Positions 1 through 5,624 are shown, numbered from the stretch's first letter. The stretch is 6,459 nucleotides of DNA from Microcaldota archaeon (GCA_021850955.1 JAJZKH010000041.1:1-6459); one strand, 5' to 3'. Translations and numbers: made by a program. The notes: generated from the sequence alone by a model not told the origin.

Positions 1-78
1 AATAAGAACAGTAAGCGCAACTAGGGCAGCTATGGCAAGGAGTATCATCTGGAGTTCTTTTCTTATGCTTGTTGCCAT
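1..78 (-). CDS. N-terminal fragment of a small membrane or secreted protein (3' end outside window)
   Basis: An ATG at 78 opens a reading frame that runs without a stop to the left edge of the window, giving 26 residues beginning MATSIRKELQ. A short basic start (R6, K7) is followed by an uninterrupted hydrophobic stretch from about residue 10 onward, which is the shape of a signal peptide or N-terminal membrane anchor. No Shine-Dalgarno sequence precedes the ATG. A TATA-like stretch (GTTTTTAATCG on the minus strand, about 98-108) lies 20-30 nt upstream, which would suit leaderless transcription in an archaeon. The visible codons are about 42 percent GC, clearly richer than the restriction-modification genes next door, though 78 nt is a small sample. 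The family cannot be recognised from this fragment. Confidence 0.55.
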   Translation of the reverse strand, partial: MATSIRKELQMILLAIAALVALTVLI

Positions 79-327
79 ATATAGATATAGTTTTAACGAT
101 TAAAAACATGCGTTTAAACAATTTTATCATAATGTATTGTGTAAGTCGTGCAACGAATGAAAGAAAGTTCTTTTATTATGGTTTTTAAATTTATAAATTA
201 TTCAGATCTATGCCTTTTAATAAGTATACTCCTCACATTTCAATCTTTCATTTATTTTAGTCTGCACTATGTCTATCACAGATTTTTATAAAAGTGATTT
301 TGTAGATTGTTATTTAGAAATGTAGTA

Positions 328-402
328 TCAACAAATTACAAAATATAGACATTAATTGAATCTTTAGATAGGTATTTTTTACTAGTTAACTTAATTTGTT
401 GA
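328..402. repeat. 11-bp perfect inverted repeat downstream of the methyltransferase gene
   Basis: TCAACAAATTA at 328-338 is the exact reverse complement of TAATTTGTTGA at 392-402, with 53 bases between the arms. The right arm lies just inside the 3' untranslated region of the methyltransferase transcript, so a folded 3' end is possible. The arms are AT-rich, so a chance match cannot be excluded. Confidence 0.4.
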
Positions 403-407
403 AAAAA
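402..407 (-). terminator. Oligo-T terminator of the restriction-modification operon
   Basis: The minus strand carries six consecutive T residues beginning 10 nt after the methyltransferase stop codon. Archaeal RNA polymerase commonly terminates at short U tracts without a strong hairpin, so this is the likely end of the operon transcript. T runs are common in sequence this AT-rich. Confidence 0.4.
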
Positions 408-416
408 CTTAAATTA

Positions 417-2987
417 TTACTCTCGGCTATCCTCCCATAGTTTGAGTTTACTTTGCAATTCGAATTCATAGGATTTCGTAAGTGACAAGTTATGGTATTC
501 TAAACTCTTTTCTATACCAATTCCAATTCTGTTGTTCAAAGTAGCAGTAATCGCCGTAGTTCCGCTGCCTGAATAAGGATCTAATACAATCTCTTTTTCA
601 TTAGTAAAGCAGGACAATGAAAGTTCTGGGATTCTCGGAGGAAATGGTGCAGTGTGTCCGTATCTATTTTCTCCGCCACTACCAATTTTTATAACAGGGG
701 AGAAGGCTTGTATATTTCGTTTCAGTTTATTTTGCTCCCATTGCTTATTGAGATGAAGAGTACCATTTTTCTTAAAGATAAATATATGCTCGTAACAATT
801 TGCTGGTCTTTGATAATAGGGAGTGTACTTCCCATCATTCTTGTGTCGATTACTTTGAGGTTCACCCTTATCCCACACTATATTGTCTAATACTTCGAAT
901 CCAGCTAACTCAAACAAAAGCATGATATAAGCTCCCAAAGCTATTCTTTTCTCTCCCATTTTGGACTCAATAATGGTGTTAGGATTTCCATAAGTGTCAC
1001 CAACGTTATAGAAAAATATTCCTCCATCAATAAGTTTTTGATAGCTCACACATATCAATTGAAACATGTCATTAAGATATTGATAAAAGCTACTCCATTG
1101 TGAATATTCTCGTGCGTTATAATAAGGAGGAGACGTTACCATATTATGTATTGAACCATTACTAAAGTTTGTCAACACTTCTTCTGAGGAACCTAGTATT
1201 AATATTGGTTGATTATGCATTTTTTTATAATCTGTAATTATAACCTTATCTGGTTGAACCTTTAACTTTGAGTAAAAAAATCTACGAACAAATTCGCTTT
1301 CCGAAATATATTTCTTAAAAGTTCCATCTACTTCATTATTTATTTCTGGTTCACGAAAAACGATCGATTCAAACGCCCTCTTGTTTTCTACAGAAATATT
1401 TTTAAAGCTTTCTTCTTTTTCGCAGTTTATGGTACCTATCTTGTCACCAACGAATGTAAAATACTTAACAAGCATGTAGTAAAGATCATTTAAAGTCCAG
1501 TCTCTAACAATGTCTTTTCTCCACTTTTTTATAATTTCTTTAGAGATTAAAGTCTCGGATGAAAGATCAAATAATGAACCTTGCATCAGGTTAGATCTTA
1601 AGGAAAATCTTTTTCCTCTATTGGACTTACTTCTTTCAAAACACAATGGGTTTTTACATTCCCAACTCCTAATTCCAACCTCAGGAAATGAATTACCTGA
1701 AGTATTAAATGATCCACATACTGGACAAGGAATTTTTCGGTCATCAATTTCATTTTTGTGGAAGATCAAAAGCAGTTCTGTGTTATTATCTATAAAGTCA
1801 ACTTCGTTTGAATTAGGGTATTTTTCCTTTGAAACTAATACAAAGGAATCTGAAAATGAATAACCCGTTATAATCATTCTAAAATTTTCAACATCAGTCT
1901 GATTTATTCCTCTCTTTTTTAGGAACAACAAGGAATTAAATTCTACTTTTCCTTTAAAATATGATTCGAGTTCTTTGAGTTCATCAACCCCAATTTGAAA
2001 GTTATAACGGTGTTCTAGATATCCTTTGCAAATTGTTGAAGGAGAATAATAACTTCTTTTTTCTTCATAAACGTTGAAAGTCTCAGCATACGTAGTTAAA
2101 ATTGAGAAAATTTTCCACTTTATATTAACATTATTGCTAATTATATTCCGAATCCTGACAGCAAATGTTTTATGATTCTGTAAATCATTATATGTCTGAC
2201 TTACTATAGATAAGATTTTATCGTAAAAGTTGTCTATATTTCTAGAACTATTAAGCAAAGATTGATCAATATTGAAATAAATAAGTGATTTTTTCGTATT
2301 TGAACCATCATCCTCTCTAAGAATTTTTAGATATTCTGCGGAGAATTTTTCTATGGTTTCCATTCTTTCAAATTTGTTTTCATCTTTACAAAATTCTTGT
2401 AGGTGATTGAATCCTGTCTTTGAAATATTATTTTTAATTTTTTCTTTACTGTCATCAAAGAGTTTTTTCAAAGAAATATAATAAAACTCATTCAACCCAA
2501 CAAGACGGGAATACAAGAAAACTATGTAATCTTTGACCCGTTTTTCATTCCCTTTCATCATTTCAGTTTTTAGTAACGTTAGAAATAATTGATCCGTATT
2601 TTGAATTTTGTGATTGTACTCATTACAAATATCATCTAATTTCGTTTTCCACTCAAATTCGGGAGGGAAATCATATTTGATTAATTCCTGGAACTTATAG
2701 TAATCTTCACTTTCACCATAATCTATGTATCTTTTTAGATATTCCTTTTGTAACCATAATAAGTATTTGCCCGTCATTTTTTCTAAATACTTTGAGAATT
2801 CATTGATTGAAGGTTTATCCAATCCATAAGCTTCTGCAATAATTCTTAAAATGATATTTTTAGGCAGATCCCTCAGTTCGTTTGATTGTACTATTAATCC
2901 CTTCATTTTGCTTTCCAGATCAACTTCAATACCTTTACTTAGAAAGTAATCATTCAACCGTTCTAAACTGCTAGTTTTTGTTAACAT
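417..2987 (-). CDS. DNA methyltransferase (N4-cytosine or N6-adenine, beta motif order) with zinc ribbon and long N-terminal domain
   Basis: The protein of 856 aa would transfer a methyl group from S-adenosylmethionine to the exocyclic amino group of a base in DNA, here to protect host sites. Seen directly: the catalytic motif TSPPYYN is at residues 618-624, GGIFFYNVGD at 655-664, and the cofactor loop DPYSGSGTT at 803-811. Motif IV before motif I is the beta-type order of N4C/N6A enzymes, and SPPY does not separate the two. A Cys4 zinc ribbon (C421, C424, C444, C449) comes before the catalytic half. Residues 1 to about 410 are charged, probably mostly helical and not recognised, and they may hold the target-recognition domain. 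Typical stand-alone beta enzymes are 250-450 aa, so this one is very long. The ATG at 2987 is chosen because GAGTGAT lies 5 nt upstream. The gene is last in the cassette, 48 nt after the cysteine-rich gene, and the gap carries the element shared with the regulator promoter. The methyltransferase call is firm. Base and site are unknown. Confidence 0.93.
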   Translation of the reverse strand: MLTKTSSLERLNDYFLSKGIEVDLESKMKGLIVQSNELRDLPKNIILRIIAEAYGLDKPSINEFSKYLEKMTGKYLLWLQKEYLKRYIDYGESEDYYKFQELIKYDFPPEFEWKTKLDDICNEYNHKIQNTDQLFLTLLKTEMMKGNEKRVKDYIVFLYSRLVGLNEFYYISLKKLFDDSKEKIKNNISKTGFNHLQEFCKDENKFERMETIEKFSAEYLKILREDDGSNTKKSLIYFNIDQSLLNSSRNIDNFYDKILSIVSQTYNDLQNHKTFAVRIRNIISNNVNIKWKIFSILTTYAETFNVYEEKRSYYSPSTICKGYLEHRYNFQIGVDELKELESYFKGKVEFNSLLFLKKRGINQTDVENFRMIITGYSFSDSFVLVSKEKYPNSNEVDFIDNNTELLLIFHKNEIDDRKIPCPVCGSFNTSGNSFPEVGIRSWECKNPLCFERSKSNRGKRFSLRSNLMQGSLFDLSSETLISKEIIKKWRKDIVRDWTLNDLYYMLVKYFTFVGDKIGTINCEKEESFKNISVENKRAFESIVFREPEINNEVDGTFKKYISESEFVRRFFYSKLKVQPDKVIITDYKKMHNQPILILGSSEEVLTNFSNGSIHNMVTSPPYYNAREYSQWSSFYQYLNDMFQLICVSYQKLIDGGIFFYNVGDTYGNPNTIIESKMGEKRIALGAYIMLLFELAGFEVLDNIVWDKGEPQSNRHKNDGKYTPYYQRPANCYEHIFIFKKNGTLHLNKQWEQNKLKRNIQAFSPVIKIGSGGENRYGHTAPFPPRIPELSLSCFTNEKEIVLDPYSGSGTTAITATLNNRIGIGIEKSLEYHNLSLTKSYEFELQSKLKLWEDSRE
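2979..2986. promoter_or_regulatory. TGTTAACA palindrome over the methyltransferase start codon
   Basis: A perfect 8-bp palindrome with a GTTAAC core overlaps the first three codons (ATG TTA ACA) of the methyltransferase gene. It contains the same GTTAA core as the other putative operator sites in this cassette. It is short and partly constrained by coding, so it is only a candidate site. Confidence 0.25.
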
Positions 2988-2992
2988 GCTAT

Positions 2993-2999
2993 ATCACTC
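2993..2999 (-). promoter_or_regulatory. Ribosome binding site of the methyltransferase gene
   Basis: GAGTGAT on the minus strand ends 5 nt before the ATG at 2987. It resembles the archaeal consensus GGAGGTGAT with one G missing. It supports this start and suggests that the message here has a leader, from read-through of the operon or from an internal promoter. Confidence 0.45.
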
Positions 3000-3009
3000 A
3001 ATGTAACTA

Positions 3010-3032
3010 AATGTTAATCAAACGTTAATTAT
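3010..3032 (+). promoter_or_regulatory. Putative operator upstream of the methyltransferase gene (copy 2)
   Basis: This 23-bp element contains TGTTAATCAAA followed at once by CGTTAATTA, so the GTTAAT core occurs twice with 11-bp spacing, about one helical turn. It matches the element at 4887-4909 at 22 of 23 positions; the only difference is C in place of T at position 14. It begins 4 nt after the stop codon of the cysteine-rich gene and lies 23-45 nt upstream of the methyltransferase ATG, where an archaeal promoter would sit. A TATA-like minus-strand stretch (AATAATTAAC, about 3024-3033) overlaps it. The element reads on the strand opposite to the gene it precedes. The inferred role is binding of the winged-helix protein encoded at 4605-4856. 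Confidence 0.55.
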
Positions 3033-3035
3033 TAA

Positions 3036-3710
3036 TCATTGCGATGAGTTACTGCCATTTTGCACCAAAATAGGATATAAGAACTCAACGACTTTTGAGA
3101 AATTATCGTAAATTTCCTCAAGTTCAATCCTTTTTCCATTAAAATCTGCTGCTTTGAACACGCTATACCGTATTTTATCTTTTCTCTTGAGTCTTAAAAT
3201 CACGTATGAATCGATTTCCCATTCCGAAGAATTTAAAAGAATTTCATTAGTAGACAATACATCTGAAGTAGTAGTAATGACTCTAATTATGTAATTTTTG
3301 TAAATGTGCTCCTGTGAACCGCAATTAAGGCAATATTGCTGAGCGATAAGAAAACCACTTAATTTATTAAATACCCCTCCTAACTTATTTATTTCCCCTG
3401 AAAGTTCTTTGTTTTTATTAGAAATGCAATCATTATTAGGGCAAGTCAAATAAAGTTTCTTAGAACCACAATTACCGCATACCCTACTGCTATTAGTAAT
3501 AGAAACAAATTCTTCACAATCTTGACATCTGAAAAGAAATTTGTTTATGGAACCACATAGAAAGCACTCCGTTAAATTCATGTACCAAGGACCACCACAG
3601 TTATTGCAAACTAATTTTGAAGTCACAAATTTATTATCGTCGTCACCGAGATAAATTTGAACACCATTAGCAACGAATGCATATGCAACGGATTTTGTCT
3701 CACTATTCAT
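3036..3710 (-). CDS. Cysteine-rich protein with three predicted zinc sites, of unknown function
   Basis: The protein of 224 aa has exactly twelve cysteines, in six pairs at residues 35/38, 49/52, 62/65, 78/81, 90/95 and 127/130, enough for three zinc ribbons in a row. Four pairs end in CG, the usual turn of a rubredoxin-type zinc knuckle. Residues from about 140 to 210 look like a small alpha/beta domain with no recognisable motif. No nuclease, helicase or methyltransferase motif is visible. The ATG at 3710 is preferred over a TTG at 3737 because GGAGATGAT, nearly a perfect archaeal Shine-Dalgarno, lies upstream with its GGAG 9 nt from the ATG. This start overlaps the nuclease gene by only 8 nt. 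Between nuclease and methyltransferase, it may be a DNA-binding, specificity or assembly subunit of the system. That role is inferred from context only. Confidence 0.85.
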   Translation of the reverse strand: MNSETKSVAYAFVANGVQIYLGDDDNKFVTSKLVCNNCGGPWYMNLTECFLCGSINKFLFRCQDCEEFVSITNSSRVCGNCGSKKLYLTCPNNDCISNKNKELSGEINKLGGVFNKLSGFLIAQQYCLNCGSQEHIYKNYIIRVITTTSDVLSTNEILLNSSEWEIDSYVILRLKRKDKIRYSVFKAADFNGKRIELEEIYDNFSKVVEFLYPILVQNGSNSSQ

Positions 3711-4608
3711 CACTATCATCTCCAAGTATGTCTTCAAATTTTATGTTTTCAAAATATTTTCTACTGCTTTCTAGGGTAGCATAACTACAATTTTTATCGA
3801 GAAAACTGTCAACATTTTTACGAATTTCTAATATATTTTTCTTATTTGAGTATAAACTCATTCGTTTCTTAAGTTCTTCATTTACTGCATTTTCTACTTT
3901 ATCTGTATAACTTGATCCTTTACTAAATGTGTGCTGGAGTTTATTTGAATTTATTCTAGTAGAATTTATTTCTCGTTTAATATTTAAATCAATCTGCGTT
4001 TTTTGAAGAAGTTTCAAACCGTTTACATTACGAAACTTTTCCCAAGACGATCCATTCCAGGACCATATATTCTTATCGGGATTATACTTAAGACTGTTCA
4101 ATTTATTATTTCCTGTCCTGAACGATTTACTTGAGAATGGGTTAATTTTAACACTTATAAAAAATGACAATAGCTCATTAACAGGTACGATTAGAAAATC
4201 TTGTTTATCTTCCGTAGTATTATCAGAATATAATAGATAAATATGCCTCGGGTCTATCCTAATGTCTTTTGGTTTTAGTGTGAATCCAAAAATGTTATTC
4301 ACTATCTTTCGCGTCTTCACTTGTATAAACCTGATAATCTCAATAGGAGTATCATCACAAGTAGGACATTTTTTATTTTTTAAATTTTGATCTAATGCTG
4401 TATGCCCTTTTGGACAAACGTGCTTTATAATTATTCTATCAATTCCCGTGTCAGTAAAAGGCTTATAGACTTCCCACCCCAATACTCTAAAATTTTCTCC
4501 AACAAAATCCTCAGTTACTTCTTTTTTATTTAGCTTATTGAAATCAGATGGGTTTATGTCTTCGAATGGGTTCTTAGGGAAATCGAAGTTAAATTCACTT
4601 TTAGTCAT
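3703..4608 (-). CDS. PD-(D/Q)xK family nuclease with inserted zinc knuckle, probable restriction endonuclease
   Basis: The protein of 301 aa is the likely DNA-cutting subunit. The core fits the restriction-endonuclease-like fold: an acidic helix (E33, E38), then a strand ending in GID with D57, then IQVKT with Q96 and K98, giving D...QxK as the metal-binding and catalytic set. Between D57 and Q96 lies CPKGH (C65, H69) and CPTC (C81, C84), a zinc knuckle placed inside the catalytic core. The segment DPRHIYLLYSD and the following DFLIVPV continue the fold. The last 100 residues are charged and probably helical, ending in an acidic tail. ATG 4608 is chosen over ATG 4617, three codons upstream, because it forms an ATGA overlap with the regulator stop codon and has GAAGGA 9 nt upstream. 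The nuclease fold is well supported. The restriction role follows from the methyltransferase partner. A nickase or a repair nuclease cannot be excluded. Confidence 0.82.
   Translation of the reverse strand: MTKSEFNFDFPKNPFEDINPSDFNKLNKKEVTEDFVGENFRVLGWEVYKPFTDTGIDRIIIKHVCPKGHTALDQNLKNKKCPTCDDTPIEIIRFIQVKTRKIVNNIFGFTLKPKDIRIDPRHIYLLYSDNTTEDKQDFLIVPVNELLSFFISVKINPFSSKSFRTGNNKLNSLKYNPDKNIWSWNGSSWEKFRNVNGLKLLQKTQIDLNIKREINSTRINSNKLQHTFSKGSSYTDKVENAVNEELKKRMSLYSNKKNILEIRKNVDSFLDKNCSYATLESSRKYFENIKFEDILGDDSDE
3711..3723 (-). promoter_or_regulatory. Ribosome binding site that fixes the start of the cysteine-rich gene
   Basis: GGAGATGAT on the minus strand differs at one base from the archaeal consensus GGAGGTGAT. 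Its GGAG is 9 nt upstream of the ATG at 3710. It lies inside the end of the nuclease gene, so the two genes are probably translationally coupled. Confidence 0.6.
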
Positions 4609-4856
4609 TTCAAACATTCCTTCAATGTTATTATTCCTTCATTAGTTATTGAATACACAATCGCTCTACTATCTTTTGAATGTGACTCTACCATTCCTTT
4701 CTCTTTAAGTGTCTTTAAGATTCGGCTTATAGAGACTCTACTTATATTGAGCTTATAAGCAATTTCGCTCGGTAACTTAGGTGATTCACTTAATTCTTTT
4801 AAAACTGCAATCCTGTATTTTCCATCTTTAAGGAATGCAAGTGTCTCAAGTTTCAC
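4605..4856 (-). CDS. Winged helix-turn-helix transcriptional regulator, likely controller of the cassette
   Basis: The protein of 83 aa is a compact winged-helix domain of the ArsR/MarR type found widely in archaea. An N-terminal helix (about 3-24) is followed by the helix-turn-helix LPSEIAYKL (28-36) plus SRVSISRILKTLKEKGMV (39-56), and then a beta wing (about 57-72). No sensor domain and no cysteine pair for metal sensing is present, so it probably responds to its own concentration. The start is GTG at 4856. No Shine-Dalgarno precedes it, but CTATATAA lies 22-29 nt upstream, as for a leaderless archaeal message. It is the first gene of the cassette and its stop codon overlaps the nuclease start as ATGA. 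Two candidate operator elements flank its TATA box, which suggests autoregulation. Its place resembles that of C proteins in bacterial restriction-modification systems, which have a different (Xre-type) fold. Confidence 0.85.
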   Translation of the reverse strand: MKLETLAFLKDGKYRIAVLKELSESPKLPSEIAYKLNISRVSISRILKTLKEKGMVESHSKDSRAIVYSITNEGIITLKECLK

Positions 4857-4861
4857 TATAA

Positions 4862-4873
4862 GTTAAGCTTAAC
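4862..4873. promoter_or_regulatory. 12-bp palindrome GTTAAGCTTAAC between TATA box and regulator start
   Basis: The palindrome is perfect and lies 6-17 nt upstream of the GTG start at 4856, directly downstream of the TATA box at 4878-4885. A protein bound here would block assembly or progress of the polymerase. Its half-site GTTAA also occurs twice in each copy of the 23-bp element. The inferred role is an autorepression operator for the winged-helix protein. Confidence 0.5.
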
Positions 4874-4877
4874 AGAT

Positions 4878-4885
4878 TATATAGT
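4878..4885 (-). promoter_or_regulatory. TATA box of the restriction-modification operon
   Basis: CTATATAA on the minus strand lies 22-29 nt upstream of the GTG start. That is the distance expected between an archaeal TATA box and the start of a leaderless transcript. The absence of a ribosome binding site before the GTG agrees with this. Confidence 0.6.
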
Positions 4886-4886
4886 T

Positions 4887-4909
4887 ATAATTAACATTTG
4901 ATTAACATT
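4887..4909 (-). promoter_or_regulatory. Putative operator upstream of the regulator gene (copy 1)
   Basis: On the minus strand this 23-bp element contains TGTTAATCAAA followed by TGTTAATTA, an 11-bp-spaced tandem repeat of TGTTAAT. It lies just upstream of the TATA box (4878-4885), overlapping where the BRE would be. It matches 3010-3032 at 22 of 23 positions. Such a long match between two promoter-proximal sites in one cassette is best explained by a shared DNA-binding protein, most simply the adjacent winged-helix regulator. Confidence 0.6.
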
Positions 4910-5043
4910 GTTTAAAAGATAGCAAAGCGTTCAGGGTCGTTTACCAATTGAAATCGAGAAGTTGAATTAAACAATTCGAAGGTTATTTTTCAAAAATAAT
5001 TATGTGATCAGAATGGTTTTGTAGTATTATAAGGATAATTTAT

Positions 5044-5055
5044 CAACCTAGGTTG
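5044..5055. repeat. 12-bp perfect palindrome CAACCTAGGTTG
   Basis: The sequence equals its own reverse complement across all 12 bases and stands out as GC-containing within AT-rich non-coding DNA. It does not share the GTTAA core of the putative operators. It could be a binding site for another regulator or a chance palindrome. Confidence 0.4.
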
Positions 5056-5266
5056 TCTTTCCAGAATTCAAAAAAATTTCTTATGTAAAAAAATTATCTA
5101 AGAAGGAACCCAATATAAAATGTAAGGATTTTTCATTGATAACTGCAAAATAAAAATTATTATAAATAAAAAGAAAGATAATTATTTAAATTCTTCTTGA
5201 GTAAATATTGAAATTTATAGGTTGAATCAATGACAAATAGATTTAGACTAATAAATCAATTTTCCT

Positions 5267-5293
5267 AATTTTTCTATAAGAGAAAAATTTTTT
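5267..5293 (+). terminator. Hairpin plus T6 run, terminator-like
   Basis: AATTTTTCT (5267-5275) pairs perfectly with AGAAAAATT (5281-5289) around a 5-base loop, and a run of six T spans 5288-5293. The form is that of an intrinsic terminator on the plus strand, but no plus-strand gene lies upstream. The stem is almost all A-T, so chance is a serious alternative. Confidence 0.25.
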
Positions 5294-5456
5294 AGATAAT
5301 TTAACTGGTAAAATGTTTGATGATAATAAAATAAAGAAAAAAGACAATAAGATTTCAGTGATTCATATGTTAAAAATTTTAAAAATAGGTCCATTATTAA
5401 ATATAGTCAATATCATTGATTTGTATCAATCTTAAAATCCAAGTTCACTAAATGAA

Positions 5457-5467
5457 TTTTTAATATA
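5457..5467 (+). promoter_or_regulatory. TATA box of the tRNA-Leu gene
   Basis: TTTTTAATATA is centred about 29 nt upstream of the mature tRNA 5' end, the usual position for an archaeal box A that starts transcription at or just before the tRNA. Confidence 0.55.
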
Positions 5468-5490
5468 CTAAATATTAATTCAGGAATACT

Positions 5491-5575
5491 GCGGAGGTTG
5501 TCGAGCTAGGTCAAAGGCGATGGATTCAGGGTTCATTCCCGTAGGGGTTCGCCGGTTCGAATCCGGCCCTCCGCA
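5491..5575 (+). tRNA. tRNA-Leu (anticodon CAG)
   Basis: A complete class II tRNA reads CTG leucine codons. The acceptor stem GCGGAGG (5491-5497) pairs fully with CCTCCGC (5568-5574), followed by discriminator A at 5575. The D stem is GTC/GGC (5500-5502 and 5516-5518). The anticodon stem is 5520-5524 with 5532-5536, including one G-T pair, and the loop TTCAGGG at 5525-5531 gives anticodon CAG at 5527-5529. The long variable arm (5537-5550) has a CCC-GTA-GGG stem, as expected for leucine. The T stem GCCGG/CCGGC closes the loop TTCGAAT (5556-5562). No intron is seen. CCA is not encoded: the next bases are TTT, as is usual in archaea. The gene is divergent from the restriction-modification operon and convergent with the gene at 5820. 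Confidence 0.97.
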
Positions 5576-5608
5576 TTTATTCTATAATTACTTGTTACTT
5601 TATTGAGA

Positions 5609-5624
5609 AACTGTTTTTTCAGTT
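5609..5624 (+). terminator. Possible tRNA terminator (T6 run within a small hairpin)
   Basis: Six T residues at 5614-5619 lie about 40 nt downstream of the tRNA and form the loop of a 5-bp stem AACTG/CAGTT. A T tract is sufficient for termination in archaea, so this may end the tRNA precursor. Confidence 0.35.

Larger units (their letters stand above)
79..416. other. Intergenic region between the methyltransferase gene and the leftward gene
   Basis: This is 338 bases of AT-rich sequence with no convincing gene on either strand. It holds the probable promoter of the leftward gene (about 98-108), a T6 terminator just after the methyltransferase stop codon (402-407, minus strand), and an 11-bp inverted repeat (328-338 and 392-402). 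A strongly TATA-like stretch lies at about 181-200 but has no clear gene to serve. Confidence 0.6.
4910..5456. other. Long AT-rich intergenic region between cassette promoter and tRNA promoter
   Basis: This is about 550 bases without a convincing gene. It contains a 12-bp palindrome (5044-5055), an 8-bp inverted repeat around one base (4983-4999), a 9-bp hairpin followed by a T run (5267-5293), and a 40-codon open frame on the plus strand (5313-5435) that is too weak to call a gene. The stretch at about 4920-4980 is richer in GC than the rest and may be a decayed coding remnant; it could not be identified. Confidence 0.5.

Noticed and set aside
269..325. 18-codon open frame on the plus strand
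   Set aside because: It is too short, has no ribosome binding site and shows no recognisable sequence.
654..890. Plus-strand open frame of 78 codons
   Set aside because: It lies wholly inside the catalytic half of the methyltransferase on the other strand, whose motifs are unmistakable, so it is a shadow frame.
1510..1863. Plus-strand open frame of 117 codons
   Set aside because: It is antisense to the zinc-ribbon part of the methyltransferase and has no motif or promoter of its own.
3711..3737. TTG start at 3737 for the cysteine-rich gene
   Set aside because: It would add nine residues and a 35-nt overlap with the nuclease, while the near-perfect ribosome binding site lies inside that extension and points to the ATG at 3710.
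4609..4617. ATG at 4617 as the nuclease start
   Set aside because: GAAGGA abuts this ATG with no spacing but is 9 nt from the ATG at 4608, which also forms a classic ATGA overlap. The difference is only three residues.
5535..5575. tRNA 3' end as an attachment site with a second copy in the window
   Set aside because: I looked for a repeat of the T-arm and acceptor sequence in the rest of the window and saw none.
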